From positions 1-38,392 of the IMG/VR virus record IMGVR_UViG_3300030099_006052: a stretch of DNA of 38,392 nt. The stretch is one strand, 5' to 3'. Numbering within the stretch: position 1 is the stretch's first letter; each line of letters opens with the position of its first letter. Positions 1 to 9,470 of the stretch are shown piece after piece. The position numbers and the translations under genes were made by a program. Below the pieces are notes generated by a model that did no database searches, was not told the origin of the DNA, and saw only the letters and a program-made list of their open reading frames with translations. This stretch comes from a virus.

Positions 1-1
1 T

Positions 2-436
2 TTTGATAATCCAGTAGCGTCAGAATATTTTGAAAATACTACTGCCAACAATGAAGTTATTTTAGGTTTGACAGACGGAGCGACACAAATGTTTTTACAT
101 GAAACAGGTAATAATGCAGATGGTGCAGCTATCACAGCATTTGTAAAATCAGGTGTTGTTCAAATAGGAGAGGGTAATGAGTTTTCTTTCGTGTCAAAAC
201 TAATACCTGATATAGAAGATCAAGAAGGAACGCTAAATGCTAAACTTGAATTTAAAAATTATCCTAACAATAGCACAAGTGTTACAAAAACCGTTACGTT
301 TGCAGACGACACAGACTTTGTAAGTCTGCGTGGTAGAGGTAGAGAGTTTACAGTTAATGTAGTATCAAACACAACAGGAACAGCATGGAGGTTGGGGACA
401 CAACGTTTTGACATTCAACCCGATGGTAGAAGATAA
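2..436 (+). CDS. Virion/tail structural protein, 3' end only
   Basis: The reading frame is open from the first bases of the window to a TAA stop, so only the C-terminal 144 residues are present and the true start lies upstream. The sequence is polar and beta-prone. It ends in TAWRLGTQRFDIQPDGRR, a W-R-L-G...D-I...D-G-R-R ending that I associate with large phage structural proteins built from repeated beta modules (tail hub, stopper or propeller-like). No enzymatic motif is visible. It precedes other small virion-type genes and the large internal proteins, which fits a tail or neck role. A TTG at position 68 could be read as a start, but the in-frame coding upstream of it argues for a truncated longer gene. 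The exact virion role is inference. Confidence 0.7.
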   Translation, partial: FDNPVASEYFENTTANNEVILGLTDGATQMFLHETGNNADGAAITAFVKSGVVQIGEGNEFSFVSKLIPDIEDQEGTLNAKLEFKNYPNNSTSVTKTVTFADDTDFVSLRGRGREFTVNVVSNTTGTAWRLGTQRFDIQPDGRR

Positions 437-445
437 AATCAATTT

Positions 446-940
446 ATGATTTTAAAAGTTAACGAACAATTTAAAGATCAAAAATTTGATCTACAACAAG
501 TATATTTTGTGCCTAAATTTTTTTCTATAGAAAATCCAATCGATTTTAACAGATTGACATCTATCATGGATGTCTACGAAGACAAAATTGTAGATCTTAA
601 AAAACCTAATTTAATTAAAATACTCAATTTAGAACTTATGCCTGATATTTTAAAAATACAAGAAATGGTAAAAGAATTACTTGTTAATAATTATAACATG
701 AACACTGCAATATTTGCTTCTTTAAATAAAAACGCAATATCAGAAACACATCAGGATATGGAGAGTGTTTTTTTAATTCCTACTTACGGATTAGTTAATT
801 ATATTATTTACGAAGGTGAGAAATTTATTAAAAATTTTCAACTAGGAGTTGGTGATTTGTTAGTCATTCCTAAAAATGTTACCCATTCTGCAATACCTCT
901 TTGTCCTAGAATTGTTGTCAGTGTTGGTGTATATAATTAG
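446..940 (+). CDS. Small JmjC/cupin-like Fe(II) dioxygenase
   Basis: The 164-residue product has a weak N-terminal half and a C-terminal double-stranded beta-helix signature. Residues 101-104 read THQD, an H-x-D metal pair (H102, D104). Residues 136-147 read GDLLVIPKNVTH, the G-D-x-L-x-I-P...H pattern that supplies the distal histidine (H147). An arginine at 155 could contact a co-substrate carboxylate. This H-x-D...H layout is that of JmjC-like, cupin-fold 2-oxoglutarate/Fe(II) oxygenases. Such enzymes hydroxylate proteins, nucleic acids or small molecules; the substrate here is unknown. The gene sits 9 nt after a structural gene and 2 nt before the next small gene, with no clear ribosome binding site. 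It is shorter than typical members, so a structural, non-catalytic cupin is the main alternative. Confidence 0.6.
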   Translation: MILKVNEQFKDQKFDLQQVYFVPKFFSIENPIDFNRLTSIMDVYEDKIVDLKKPNLIKILNLELMPDILKIQEMVKELLVNNYNMNTAIFASLNKNAISETHQDMESVFLIPTYGLVNYIIYEGEKFIKNFQLGVGDLLVIPKNVTHSAIPLCPRIVVSVGVYN

Positions 941-942
941 TT

Positions 943-1116
943 ATGGCAAAATTAACCATTACTAGATTTCCTGATCCCAGAGACGAGTATGACAGAGGAC
1001 AACAAGCTGAACTCATTAGACAATTAGAGGATTTAATATTACAACTCAATAGTTCTTACACACAAGATACTCAAGAGGAGTCAACACGTAGAAGTTGGTT
1101 TTTTAGTAATGGCTGA
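943..1116 (+). CDS. Small conserved-type phage protein (57 aa)
   Basis: A 57-residue frame begins at ATG 2 nt after the previous stop and ends in TGA, overlapping the next gene by 8 nt. The product starts MAKLTITRFPDPRDEYDRGQ and is followed by a predicted amphipathic helix rich in Gln and Leu (QLEDLILQL). I recall similar short proteins with a P-x-P-R-x-x-Y-D-x-G-Q start next to tail or neck genes of marine podoviruses, so it is probably a small virion or assembly protein. The tight packing on both sides supports it as a real gene. The function is not known to me. Confidence 0.65.
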   Translation: MAKLTITRFPDPRDEYDRGQQAELIRQLEDLILQLNSSYTQDTQEESTRRSWFFSNG

Positions 1117-1465
1117 TGTATTCAAAAGATTTATTACAAACGTGACAACCACAGATTTAACGACTGTTTTCACTGTGCCCACTGCTAACGTAGCCTCTAC
1201 ACCTCCTGTGCCGGTATCTACCTTTATAGTCAAAACAATTAATGTCCATAACTATGATGGTAGTTCTTCAGTGACTGTAGACATTGATCACAACGACGGC
1301 AGTGCAGATTTTCAAATATTTCAAGTCGATGTTTCAGCGACCAACACAAACACCATAAGCACAAGCATGGTTTATGAAGAGGGGGACTCTCTTAAAGTAC
1401 AAGCAAATGCAGCATCAAGAGCCATGGTTGAAGTATCTTTACTTGAGGTAAAACAACAACAATAA
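1109..1465 (+). CDS. Probable beta-rich virion protein (118 aa)
   Basis: The product is rich in Thr, Val and Ser with alternating polar and hydrophobic residues (for example FIVKTINVHNYDGSSSVTVD, residues 39-58), typical of a beta-sandwich. There is no cysteine, no signal peptide and no catalytic motif. It overlaps the preceding 57-aa gene by 8 nt, which suggests translational coupling. Its size, fold character and position in the tail block suggest a tail, neck or head-decoration component. I do not recognise a specific family, and the virion role is inferred from context. Confidence 0.6.
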   Translation: MADVFKRFITNVTTTDLTTVFTVPTANVASTPPVPVSTFIVKTINVHNYDGSSSVTVDIDHNDGSADFQIFQVDVSATNTNTISTSMVYEEGDSLKVQANAASRAMVEVSLLEVKQQQ

Positions 1466-1505
1466 TAGTATTGATTTCCTAGTTTTAAGCCTATAAAACT
1501 ATATT

Positions 1506-1754
1506 ATGGCAAAGATTGTAGACGAACCAGTGCTTCTACGACATGACACAATAGAGGGTAAACAAATACCTGTTTATAGTGCTAAAGTTGAAACAACGGT
1601 TACAAATACAAAAACAGGACATGAATATAGCTCTCATGAAGAAGTAGAAGCTGATATCGCCGACCCTGCAACAGATACTAAAGAAGAAGACATACGTAGA
1701 GACGTGCACGTTATCGCACCTAATTTATTTGGGGGCGCAGCAACAGGGGAATGA
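1506..1754 (+). CDS. Unknown small phage protein (82 aa)
   Basis: The 82-residue product is acidic, with a likely beta N-terminal half (IPVYSAKVETTVTNTKTGHE) followed by an acidic stretch (EEVEADIADPATDTKEED). No membrane segment or known motif is visible. The start ATG has no good Shine-Dalgarno sequence; the 40-nt gap before it is AT-rich and may hold a weak promoter. The stop lies 3 nt before the next gene, so it is part of the virion operon. It may be a small structural or assembly factor, but I cannot assign a function. Confidence 0.55.
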   Translation: MAKIVDEPVLLRHDTIEGKQIPVYSAKVETTVTNTKTGHEYSSHEEVEADIADPATDTKEEDIRRDVHVIAPNLFGGAATGE

Positions 1755-1757
1755 TAG

Positions 1758-3065
1758 ATGCTAAAAAAATTTATAGAGGGTGTTAAAGACGTTTTACCAG
1801 CGATCGGTGGCACTATTGGATATGCTGTTGCAGGCCCTGCAGGAGCAGCTCTTGGTTCCGGTTTAGGCTCTATCGTCAGAGGAGATCCTGGTCAAGAAGC
1901 TTTTCAAAATGCATTATTAGCTGGGTCCATTGGTGCTGGTGGTCAACGTTTCTTATCTGGTGGCTCAGGACCAATTGGACAATTTTTTTCAAGAGGAACA
2001 ATACCAGGTGTTGTTGGTGACACAGGAATATTAAGATCATTTAGTCAACGTAGTTTTTCTCCAAGTATGACAAAGTTAGGGTTTGGCGGTAAGTATTTAC
2101 CGGTTGAGCCTGAAGTAAGTGCAAGAATGATTGGAGCTAATACTCCTGTTTATGATACAGGCACCGGTAAAACAATCATGACAGGTGGTCAAACAATTAG
2201 TGGAGATACATTAGCAGAATTTGATAGGTTAAAAAACTTAGGCACTGGTGAGAGCGACGTAAAAATATTAGAAATGGCAAGAGAAAATGTTTTAAGTGGC
2301 GAAGCAGGTGGCGATGAGGGCATTTTAAGTCAAGTCTTAAGCTTTGGAAAAGAAAATCCAGAATTAGTATTAGCTGGGGGTGTTTTGTTAGATAGATTAG
2401 GTTTTTTTGATGAAGGTGATAAAGATCAATTACCTAAGCCACCAGAAATAGGCTCTCAAGGTTCACTGCCTGGAGGCATAGCTAGATTAGTAAATCCTGT
2501 TTTGACTGCAGGTGGTCAGTTCTCATATGACATGAGTGCAAACGGTGGCATCATGAGGGCAAAAAAAGGTAAGCAAGCTAAAACGGTTGCTCCAGATGAT
2601 CTTGAAGAGTTTTTAAATGATCCAAGTAGATTTATTCAAACCTCTCCTAATGCTCCTAAACTTTATGACAGAGATCAAAAGTTTAAGGTTCTTGAAAGAC
2701 TAGGTATTGTAGGTAGAGCAGCAGAGGGTATGTTAATGGAACGAAGGTTTAACCCTGAGGGCGGTTTTCAAGAAATGAAAGAAGGTAACATAGCAAGCTT
2801 TCAAGAAAACAGTCCAAGAAGAGATTTATTTTTAGAAAGAGATGGTCCAATATCCGATGACCGTGGATCACCGGACAAGGACACTGTATTCGCAAAACTA
2901 GCTGATGGGGAATTTGTAGTTAATGCTGACACAGTCGCCGATATAGGTTATGGTATGGGTGCAAAAAGTTTAGATCAGGCAAAAGAAATGGGTGGATCTT
3001 TCTTTTACGGATTACAAGATGCTCAAAAGAAGGGTATATTAGGTAATATGGTAGGTATGGCATAA
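1758..3065 (+). CDS. Glycine-rich virion/ejection-type protein (435 aa)
   Basis: Residues 14-42 form a glycine-zipper hydrophobic stretch (IGYAVAGPAGAALGSG), a pattern seen in proteins that insert into or line membranes. The C-terminal part contains DTVFAKLADGEFVVNADTVA (about residues 379-398), a D-x-V-x-A-x-L-x-x-G-E-F-V-V-N motif that recurs in phage tail and tape-measure-like proteins. AGGGGA lies 8 nt before the ATG. The stop codon overlaps the next start as TAATG, so the two genes are probably coupled. It is the first of five consecutive structural genes ending at the endolysin, and I infer an internal virion or DNA-ejection protein. It is not a classical tape measure, being short and without long coiled coils. 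Confidence 0.6.
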   Translation: MLKKFIEGVKDVLPAIGGTIGYAVAGPAGAALGSGLGSIVRGDPGQEAFQNALLAGSIGAGGQRFLSGGSGPIGQFFSRGTIPGVVGDTGILRSFSQRSFSPSMTKLGFGGKYLPVEPEVSARMIGANTPVYDTGTGKTIMTGGQTISGDTLAEFDRLKNLGTGESDVKILEMARENVLSGEAGGDEGILSQVLSFGKENPELVLAGGVLLDRLGFFDEGDKDQLPKPPEIGSQGSLPGGIARLVNPVLTAGGQFSYDMSANGGIMRAKKGKQAKTVAPDDLEEFLNDPSRFIQTSPNAPKLYDRDQKFKVLERLGIVGRAAEGMLMERRFNPEGGFQEMKEGNIASFQENSPRRDLFLERDGPISDDRGSPDKDTVFAKLADGEFVVNADTVADIGYGMGAKSLDQAKEMGGSFFYGLQDAQKKGILGNMVGMA

Positions 3066-4018
3066 TGGCAACTCAAGAACAAATTATTAGACAAGCACCT
3101 TTTATTGAAAACAGAACGGAACAGCTTTTACAGTCTGTGTTCGGACCTAGCGGAGTTGCTAATGTAGCTCAAACAATCCCTGCTGCTAGTGTTGCAGCAT
3201 TTCAACCTTTACAGAATACTGCTTTTTCAGCAGCAAATACTGCAGCCAGTCAAGGTGTGTCCTCTGGCATAGGTGCTTTTCAACCTTTTTTAGGGACAGC
3301 TACATCTCAGTTGGGTGCTGCAGGAAGCACCATGGGTGCAGGTATTGGAACAATAGGACAGGGTGTAGGATTTACAGGACCATCAAACGTGCAACAGTTC
3401 ATGGATCCTTATCAACAACAAGTTACTCAACAAGCTTTAGCTGAGATTGACAGACAGGCAAATATAGCTAGACAAACAGCAGCAGCTCAGGCGATAGGAG
3501 CAGGTGCCTTCGGTGGTGGTCGTGAGGGTGTGCAAAGAGCTGAACTTGATAGAAATTTACAAGATATTAAATCAAGAAGAATTGCAGAGGATCTGCAGAG
3601 AAACTTTTTGCAGGCTCAACAACAGCAACTTAGAACCGCAGCTACTTTGGGTCAATTAGGTCAACAAACTTTGGCCGGTGGCATCGCACAAGCAGGATTA
3701 GGAGAACAACTCGGTGCTCTAGGCAGTAGAGCTCAGCAAGCAGGTTTTGCAGACACACAACAATTATTAGGACTTGGTGCATTACAACAACAACAAGAAC
3801 AAATGCAACGTGATGTGGCTCGTCAAAATGTTTTAGAGGCACAAAGAGAACCGTTTGGTAGAATACAGTTCGCTTCGGATATTTTAAGAGGAGTGCCTTC
3901 ATCTCAACAAACTTTCGTAACGCAGCCTTCTCCTTCACCATTTAGTCAATTACTTGGTGCCGGTGTTGGTTTAGCGGGGATTAGCTCTTTATTAAACCAA
4001 AGCGGATTTAGTATCTAA
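3065..4018 (+). CDS. Gln/Ala-rich virion protein (317 aa)
   Basis: The product is low in charge and very rich in Gln, Ala and Gly. A central helix-forming section (about residues 115-270) contains FMDPYQQQVTQQALAEIDRQ and AIGAGAFGGGREGVQRAELD. I recall this Y-x-x-Q-V...AFGG-G-R-x-x-x-x-x-A-E arrangement from structural proteins of uncultured marine phages, but their role is unproven. It starts in a TAATG overlap with the preceding gene and ends in the same kind of overlap with the next. It is probably an internal or tail-associated protein released during ejection. Confidence 0.6.
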   Translation: MATQEQIIRQAPFIENRTEQLLQSVFGPSGVANVAQTIPAASVAAFQPLQNTAFSAANTAASQGVSSGIGAFQPFLGTATSQLGAAGSTMGAGIGTIGQGVGFTGPSNVQQFMDPYQQQVTQQALAEIDRQANIARQTAAAQAIGAGAFGGGREGVQRAELDRNLQDIKSRRIAEDLQRNFLQAQQQQLRTAATLGQLGQQTLAGGIAQAGLGEQLGALGSRAQQAGFADTQQLLGLGALQQQQEQMQRDVARQNVLEAQREPFGRIQFASDILRGVPSSQQTFVTQPSPSPFSQLLGAGVGLAGISSLLNQSGFSI

Positions 4019-6693
4019 TGAATGACATATACAACAGAAAAATGTTTGTTCAGGGCTTCAATCGAGGCAGAAGAGTTAGTCGATATGGTTTACCTGCCGG
4101 AGCTGGTCAAGATAGTTTGGGTGGTGCCTTATTAGGTTTTGATGTTTTTGGTGGTTTTGAAAAAGCAAAAGATTTAAGAACTCAAGGTATACAAGACCCT
4201 GAGGGATCATACCCTTACGCTAAAGAGGGTTTAAGTCAATTATTTAGCACTGTGCCTGAATATTATTCACAAGGGTACAATCAAGTATTAGCTCCTTTTT
4301 TAGATGTTGCAAAACAAGGTATTGGTGAAGTTGCGATCGGTTTTGGTGCTTCAAGGGGGACTGTCTCTAGATCAGGTTTATTGGATCCTGCCGGTAGATT
4401 TGAAACAGAAGCTAACCCATATGGTCTTCCAGTAAAACCAGGCTTGTTTGGCAACCCACGTGAAAACATGATTATTGCCTTTGATCAGGAATACCCAAGA
4501 GGCAGTGAGAAAAGAAAAGCTTTCATAGTTGATAAGGCACAAGAGCCTGGTTTTAGTTCTAAGCTAGCTATGTACGGTGTATCTCAAACAGAAATTGCTG
4601 CTTTAAATGATAGAATTATAGAAGCAGTCGGTCCTCCTGATCCTCAGTTTGAAACAAAAGATGACTTTTTAAAAAAACCTGGTTCTGGTTATCAGGCAGG
4701 AGAAAACAATTTAATTAAGCTTCTTCAAGGAGAAACTTTTAAAGAAACAAATCCTGGTGATCTTAATGTTATGCAGGAGATCATTGATGCAAGAAAAAAA
4801 GAAGCACAAGGCGACGACCTAGGTGAGCAAGAAAAAACTAATTTAGAGGGAGGTTCAACCGGCACTGAACCAGGTAGTGATGAAAATATAAGTGACTATG
4901 AAAAAGAGTTAGTGGGTGAATTGCAAAGTGCTGAAGATCAAAAAGAAGCTTTTAACTTTGAAGATGAAGTAGATAAATTAAAAAAGATTTTATCAGAGCA
5001 AACTGATGTCGATGATCCTACAACACCTGCTCTACTTCTCTTACAGTTAGCCTCAAATTTAATATCTGGTAAAACAAGTGAAAGAGGTTTTACTGGTTTC
5101 TTAGATGTATTAGGTCAAGCCAGTCAACCTGTTTTAGACAGTGCTATAAAATTATCTGCTGCAGAAAGAGCTAGAAAACAAGAAATAGGTGCATCAGCAG
5201 TCGCTCTGGCTTTAGAAAAAGAAAAAGATTTAATAGAGGCTGCCCAGGCTCAAGCAGATAAGGTTCTTGATTTGAATGAACCTTTTGATGAAACTAGATT
5301 CATTCATGAATTAAGAATAGGACCTAATGGAGAAAAGCTTGGTTACACGGATACATTACCTATTCCTGTCAACTCACTTGCACAAGCAGCTCCTTATTTA
5401 GAACTACAGCCTTTTATTGTTCAAACAGAGGACGGTAAAACTAGAACCGTGGATTTACCTAGATTTGAAATGTTAAAAACAGACTCGCCTGGTGAATTTT
5501 TACCTGGTCTTAGAGATCCTGATGGATATTACAAATCTGGTGGACCTCATCAACTTTTACAAGAAATACTAAAAAATATGTCTGTTGCTCAATCTTTCAC
5601 ACAAAACATATTAAATGATGAAGAGTCTAGTTTTTCTTTAGTGGGTGCTCCTTACTTAGTTCAAAACTTTGCATTTAAAGCTGCCGACATAGTTGATGGT
5701 TTTTTAAATGATAAAGATCTTCAAGCACGGCTAGGTGATGATTTTTCCGTTGCAGGGGTAGAACAATTAAAGGGACAGATACAACAAATTCAAAGTGATG
5801 ATAGGTATGATCAACCTCAAAAAGATATAATGGTGCAAAACTTATTACTCGAAGCATCTGGTTATAATTACAGAAACGCTTTAGTGGTAAAAAGTGAGGA
5901 GTTAATAAACGCTCCAATAAATGTCGGCGGTCAAGTTTACACTCTTAGAGAACTAGCTTTAGCAGAACCAGGAACTTTTGAAAATCAAGAAGTCATAATA
6001 GAAGGCGCAACAACTGATTTAATGTTAAAATCTGGTAACACATTGAGGTTAGAGGGTGATGAAATAATAAGAGAAGCAAATGAAAAAATAAATACTATTG
6101 TAAGAGCATTGAATGCTAGTCAGATAGGTTACAACGTACAAGATGGTCAATATGATATAAGACCCATAGACAGTTTCGATGATCAAGCAATAAGTATGAA
6201 TGTGTTTGGTAAAAATTTAAAAATATCAAATAAGATTTCGCAAGTTCAAACTTATTCTACTTTATTAGCTTTTGGTTTTGCTCAAACAATTCAACCTGAT
6301 CAAAGATTGTTGAAAGACACTATTGAAAAATCATTGCAGAACTTTTCTATTACAGACTTAACATCTGGTCCTAAACAGGTTAGAGGCCGTGTAGAGGCTT
6401 ATCAAAAATTGTTAGAAGACTCTTATAATAACATTATTAATAATACATTTACTGATGCCTACGCTCCAAGATATCAATACTTTGATGGTAAAAAATCAAT
6501 AACTGAGTTTAAAGGAAATGATGCTATTACATACGCTGGTAGTAATCAGAATAATTTAAATGTTAATTTCAATGCTCAAAACACAGGTGCAAACCAGTCC
6601 ATAAACACTGGTCAAAATAATGCAGCGAAAGATAATTATTATAATTTAACTGAGTTTTTAGAAGAGGTGAACAGGGAGGCTTTGACACAATAA
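4018..6693 (+). CDS. Large internal virion-type protein (891 aa)
   Basis: A long hydrophilic product. The N-terminal 200 residues are Gly/Pro-rich, residues about 260-330 are strongly acidic (GDDLGEQEKTNLEGGSTGTE and beyond), and the remainder is mostly helical with a Asn/Gln-rich C-terminal tail. No enzymatic motif is evident. It is bounded on both sides by TAATG overlaps. The series of 435, 317, 891, 925 and 187 aa products followed by a lysozyme resembles in size and position the internal core proteins of podoviruses (compare T7 gp14-gp16), but I see no sequence similarity to those, so the role rests on context only. Confidence 0.6.
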   Translation: MNDIYNRKMFVQGFNRGRRVSRYGLPAGAGQDSLGGALLGFDVFGGFEKAKDLRTQGIQDPEGSYPYAKEGLSQLFSTVPEYYSQGYNQVLAPFLDVAKQGIGEVAIGFGASRGTVSRSGLLDPAGRFETEANPYGLPVKPGLFGNPRENMIIAFDQEYPRGSEKRKAFIVDKAQEPGFSSKLAMYGVSQTEIAALNDRIIEAVGPPDPQFETKDDFLKKPGSGYQAGENNLIKLLQGETFKETNPGDLNVMQEIIDARKKEAQGDDLGEQEKTNLEGGSTGTEPGSDENISDYEKELVGELQSAEDQKEAFNFEDEVDKLKKILSEQTDVDDPTTPALLLLQLASNLISGKTSERGFTGFLDVLGQASQPVLDSAIKLSAAERARKQEIGASAVALALEKEKDLIEAAQAQADKVLDLNEPFDETRFIHELRIGPNGEKLGYTDTLPIPVNSLAQAAPYLELQPFIVQTEDGKTRTVDLPRFEMLKTDSPGEFLPGLRDPDGYYKSGGPHQLLQEILKNMSVAQSFTQNILNDEESSFSLVGAPYLVQNFAFKAADIVDGFLNDKDLQARLGDDFSVAGVEQLKGQIQQIQSDDRYDQPQKDIMVQNLLLEASGYNYRNALVVKSEELINAPINVGGQVYTLRELALAEPGTFENQEVIIEGATTDLMLKSGNTLRLEGDEIIREANEKINTIVRALNASQIGYNVQDGQYDIRPIDSFDDQAISMNVFGKNLKISNKISQVQTYSTLLAFGFAQTIQPDQRLLKDTIEKSLQNFSITDLTSGPKQVRGRVEAYQKLLEDSYNNIINNTFTDAYAPRYQYFDGKKSITEFKGNDAITYAGSNQNNLNVNFNAQNTGANQSINTGQNNAAKDNYYNLTEFLEEVNREALTQ

Positions 6694-9470
6694 TGAAAAC
6701 TTATATGACATTAGCTGATGTTTTAGAGGCCGTAATGAAAGGTCAACAAAAAACAAACATGCCTGAGGTAAGTCCCGGCATACCTTTAGCAGACGTTCGT
6801 GCCATGGCAGAGGGTGACTTAGTTGAAGCTGGCACAGAACCTGATTTAGCTAAAGATGCAAAGTTACCAAAAGTAAGTATACTTGGTATTGATTTCACTC
6901 AAGCTGCAGAAAAATATTCAACTGATCCTGGTCGATTTGAAACTGCGAAGATACCTCTTGATAAAATGAAAGCCATAATTAATCAAGTGGCAACTGTGGG
7001 TATGGAAAAAGGTGTGCCTGAAGATTTAATTATGCAGGACATACAAACTTACATGAACCGTTTTGGTTACACAGAAGACATGTTACACCCCGAATCTGCA
7101 AGAGTAAAAAACATAGATGATAGATATAAATATTTTACGAATAGACCTAACCCCTTGCCTGCTTTTAAGCTTTCAAGTGATATAGCTGCTAGTGTGGGTG
7201 GTGCTATTGCGGGAGCAAGAGTTGGAGCAAAGTTTGGTAGATTTTTTGGTTTACCTGGCGCAGCGATTGGTAGTATCTTTGGAGGCACCGCGGGTTTAAT
7301 AGCTAGTTTAGCTAACTACGAAAACTTAGTTACTGACCTTAATAGAAAAGGTGTTTTATATAGCCCTACTTTTGATGAGTTTGGTGACATGATAGGTTTT
7401 GAGCAAGGCATTAATCGACCGACTCAAGATGAATTAAAAGAATATTTAAAAAAAGAAGCTCAATTTGACTTAGCTTTTGGTGGTGCCCTCGTGGCTGCTA
7501 GACCTGTTCTTGGTTTATTTAAAGCAGGTTTTAATAAATTAGTCGGCGTAGATCCTAAAGTATATCAGAGATTAAAAGACATAGGAGTAGATCCAGGTAG
7601 AGCTGAAGTTTCAAGTATTCCAATTATCAACTCTTTTCCTAATACGTTTGGTAGAATACCTTTTTTTGGTCCTGCCTTTCAAAAAGCTTACAAGAAAAAT
7701 GCAGAAAAATTTGCAAAAGAAGGTGAGAGATTAATACCTGGGTTTAAAGATTTAACCATTGCAGCTCAAGGTGGACCAGCCACGATCTTGGCTGAGATGG
7801 GTGTCAATGTTAGAAGAGCTTTTTTAGATGCTAACGATGCAGCAATAAAAGAAGTGGTTAGACAATATAATCAAGTCGCAGACATAGGTCAGCAAATGGG
7901 TAAAGCTTTTGATATTCGTGAATTAATAAATGTTGCTAGACCTCTTCTTAAAAAAATTCAAGCGTATGAAGATCTTGCACCTGATAAATCAAGTGCGCAA
8001 GCTTTTAGAATTATAAATGAAATACTCGATCCCAAGAATCCAGCCAACATTCCTGCAAACGGATTTGTAGATTATAACAGATTTAAGGCCTTGCGGTCAT
8101 CAATAGCTGGTGCAATAGGTAACATGACTGAGGCAGGCACTAAGAGAACATACAAAGAAGGTGTTGATGATTTTTTAGCCTTAGGTAGGGTATTAGACAC
8201 AGCAGGAGGTAAACCAATTATGCCTGCTGGTATGAACCCTACAGAGTTTAACAACCTTAGAGATGCTTTTATGAAAACTTTAAAAGATGCTGATACTAAC
8301 TACGCTCAAACAGTTACATTGTTTGGCGGCACATTAAATCGTAATTTTAAAGGTGTGGGAGATTTTTACATTGAAGATCAAATAAGACTAGGTGGTGACT
8401 TTACTAATGAAATATTTGAAAAGGCTTTCAAGTTTAATTCAATTGAAGGTGTAGAAACAATAAGAAAGATATTTAGTAAAGTAGATGGCGGTGATCAATT
8501 ATTTAGAGATGCCGTTGCATTTAAAGTAGGTAAATCTTTTAGAGATGCGTTTGTATCTGAAGGAGCAGAAAGATTTGGACCAAGAGCTGCTTTGGAGGAT
8601 ATGGGCACACTTCGTTTCAGCACAGAAATGTTTAAAAAGAATTTAGGATTAGATCAAGTATCTAGTCTAGACAACTCTACATTACAAGGACTCAGTCATG
8701 CTTTGAAGAAAGCAAACTTAATAGGTGATGGTGGTAAAGCTTTAGACGTAGATACTCTAAGAGATTTTTCAAATGCCACTGCTTTATTTTTCAATAATAA
8801 AAATTTTAATATGTCCACTTTCTTAGCAAGAAGAGCTCAGATTGGTGGTACAAAATCTATTTTAAGATCCATAACAGGTGGTGGTTTAGTTGCAACCGGT
8901 GGTGCAGTGACTGCTGGTGTGATACCAACATTAATAGGTTTGTTAGCTGCTCGATATTCATCAAGATTGTTTGCTAATCCTTTCGTCATTAGACCATTCG
9001 CTGAAGCTTTAAAGGCTGCAGCAGACGGTAGGTTTTTAAAAAATCCTAAGGAAGTTGAAAACGTAGCAAGGTTACTTAAAAATTTATTTGATCAAGATAA
9101 AGAATTGTTTACTGATATGGAAAATGATTTCAATGAAATACAGTCCAGAGCGGCTAATAATAGAATGTTTGATCTTGGATCAACGTTCTTTAATAATAAA
9201 GTTAATATGAATAACGCTAAGTTTGTAGGTGAAATAGTGAACAAAAATAAAAATCAAATACCTGAGGTAGCTAATACTGTTGTTTCTGCAACATCACAAG
9301 AGGCGCAGTCACCAGAAACACAAGTTAAAATACCTAATCAAACTGAGGTGGCTAGACCAATAGTTCCTGATATTAATGAAGTTATTAACAGACCTTTGTC
9401 AGCACAAAGAGCTGAGGTTTTATTTCCACAAGATGAGCTATTACAAGCGTCCTTAAGGAGAACAACGTAA
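6693..9470 (+). CDS. Large internal virion/ejection protein with membrane-type segments (925 aa)
   Basis: The largest product in the window. Two hydrophobic glycine-zipper regions stand out: around residues 163-206 (GGAIAGARVGAKFGRFFG, then AIGSIFGGTAGLIASL) and around residues 726-765 (GGGLVATGGAVTAGVIPTLI). Such segments are expected in ejection proteins that form a channel across the host envelope. The rest is mainly helical with many Lys/Asp/Asn residues and no transglycosylase or protease motif that I can recognise. The TAATG overlaps at both ends show coupling with the neighbouring structural genes. The ejection role is inference from size, segments and position. Confidence 0.6.
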   Translation: MKTYMTLADVLEAVMKGQQKTNMPEVSPGIPLADVRAMAEGDLVEAGTEPDLAKDAKLPKVSILGIDFTQAAEKYSTDPGRFETAKIPLDKMKAIINQVATVGMEKGVPEDLIMQDIQTYMNRFGYTEDMLHPESARVKNIDDRYKYFTNRPNPLPAFKLSSDIAASVGGAIAGARVGAKFGRFFGLPGAAIGSIFGGTAGLIASLANYENLVTDLNRKGVLYSPTFDEFGDMIGFEQGINRPTQDELKEYLKKEAQFDLAFGGALVAARPVLGLFKAGFNKLVGVDPKVYQRLKDIGVDPGRAEVSSIPIINSFPNTFGRIPFFGPAFQKAYKKNAEKFAKEGERLIPGFKDLTIAAQGGPATILAEMGVNVRRAFLDANDAAIKEVVRQYNQVADIGQQMGKAFDIRELINVARPLLKKIQAYEDLAPDKSSAQAFRIINEILDPKNPANIPANGFVDYNRFKALRSSIAGAIGNMTEAGTKRTYKEGVDDFLALGRVLDTAGGKPIMPAGMNPTEFNNLRDAFMKTLKDADTNYAQTVTLFGGTLNRNFKGVGDFYIEDQIRLGGDFTNEIFEKAFKFNSIEGVETIRKIFSKVDGGDQLFRDAVAFKVGKSFRDAFVSEGAERFGPRAALEDMGTLRFSTEMFKKNLGLDQVSSLDNSTLQGLSHALKKANLIGDGGKALDVDTLRDFSNATALFFNNKNFNMSTFLARRAQIGGTKSILRSITGGGLVATGGAVTAGVIPTLIGLLAARYSSRLFANPFVIRPFAEALKAAADGRFLKNPKEVENVARLLKNLFDQDKELFTDMENDFNEIQSRAANNRMFDLGSTFFNNKVNMNNAKFVGEIVNKNKNQIPEVANTVVSATSQEAQSPETQVKIPNQTEVARPIVPDINEVINRPLSAQRAEVLFPQDELLQASLRRTT

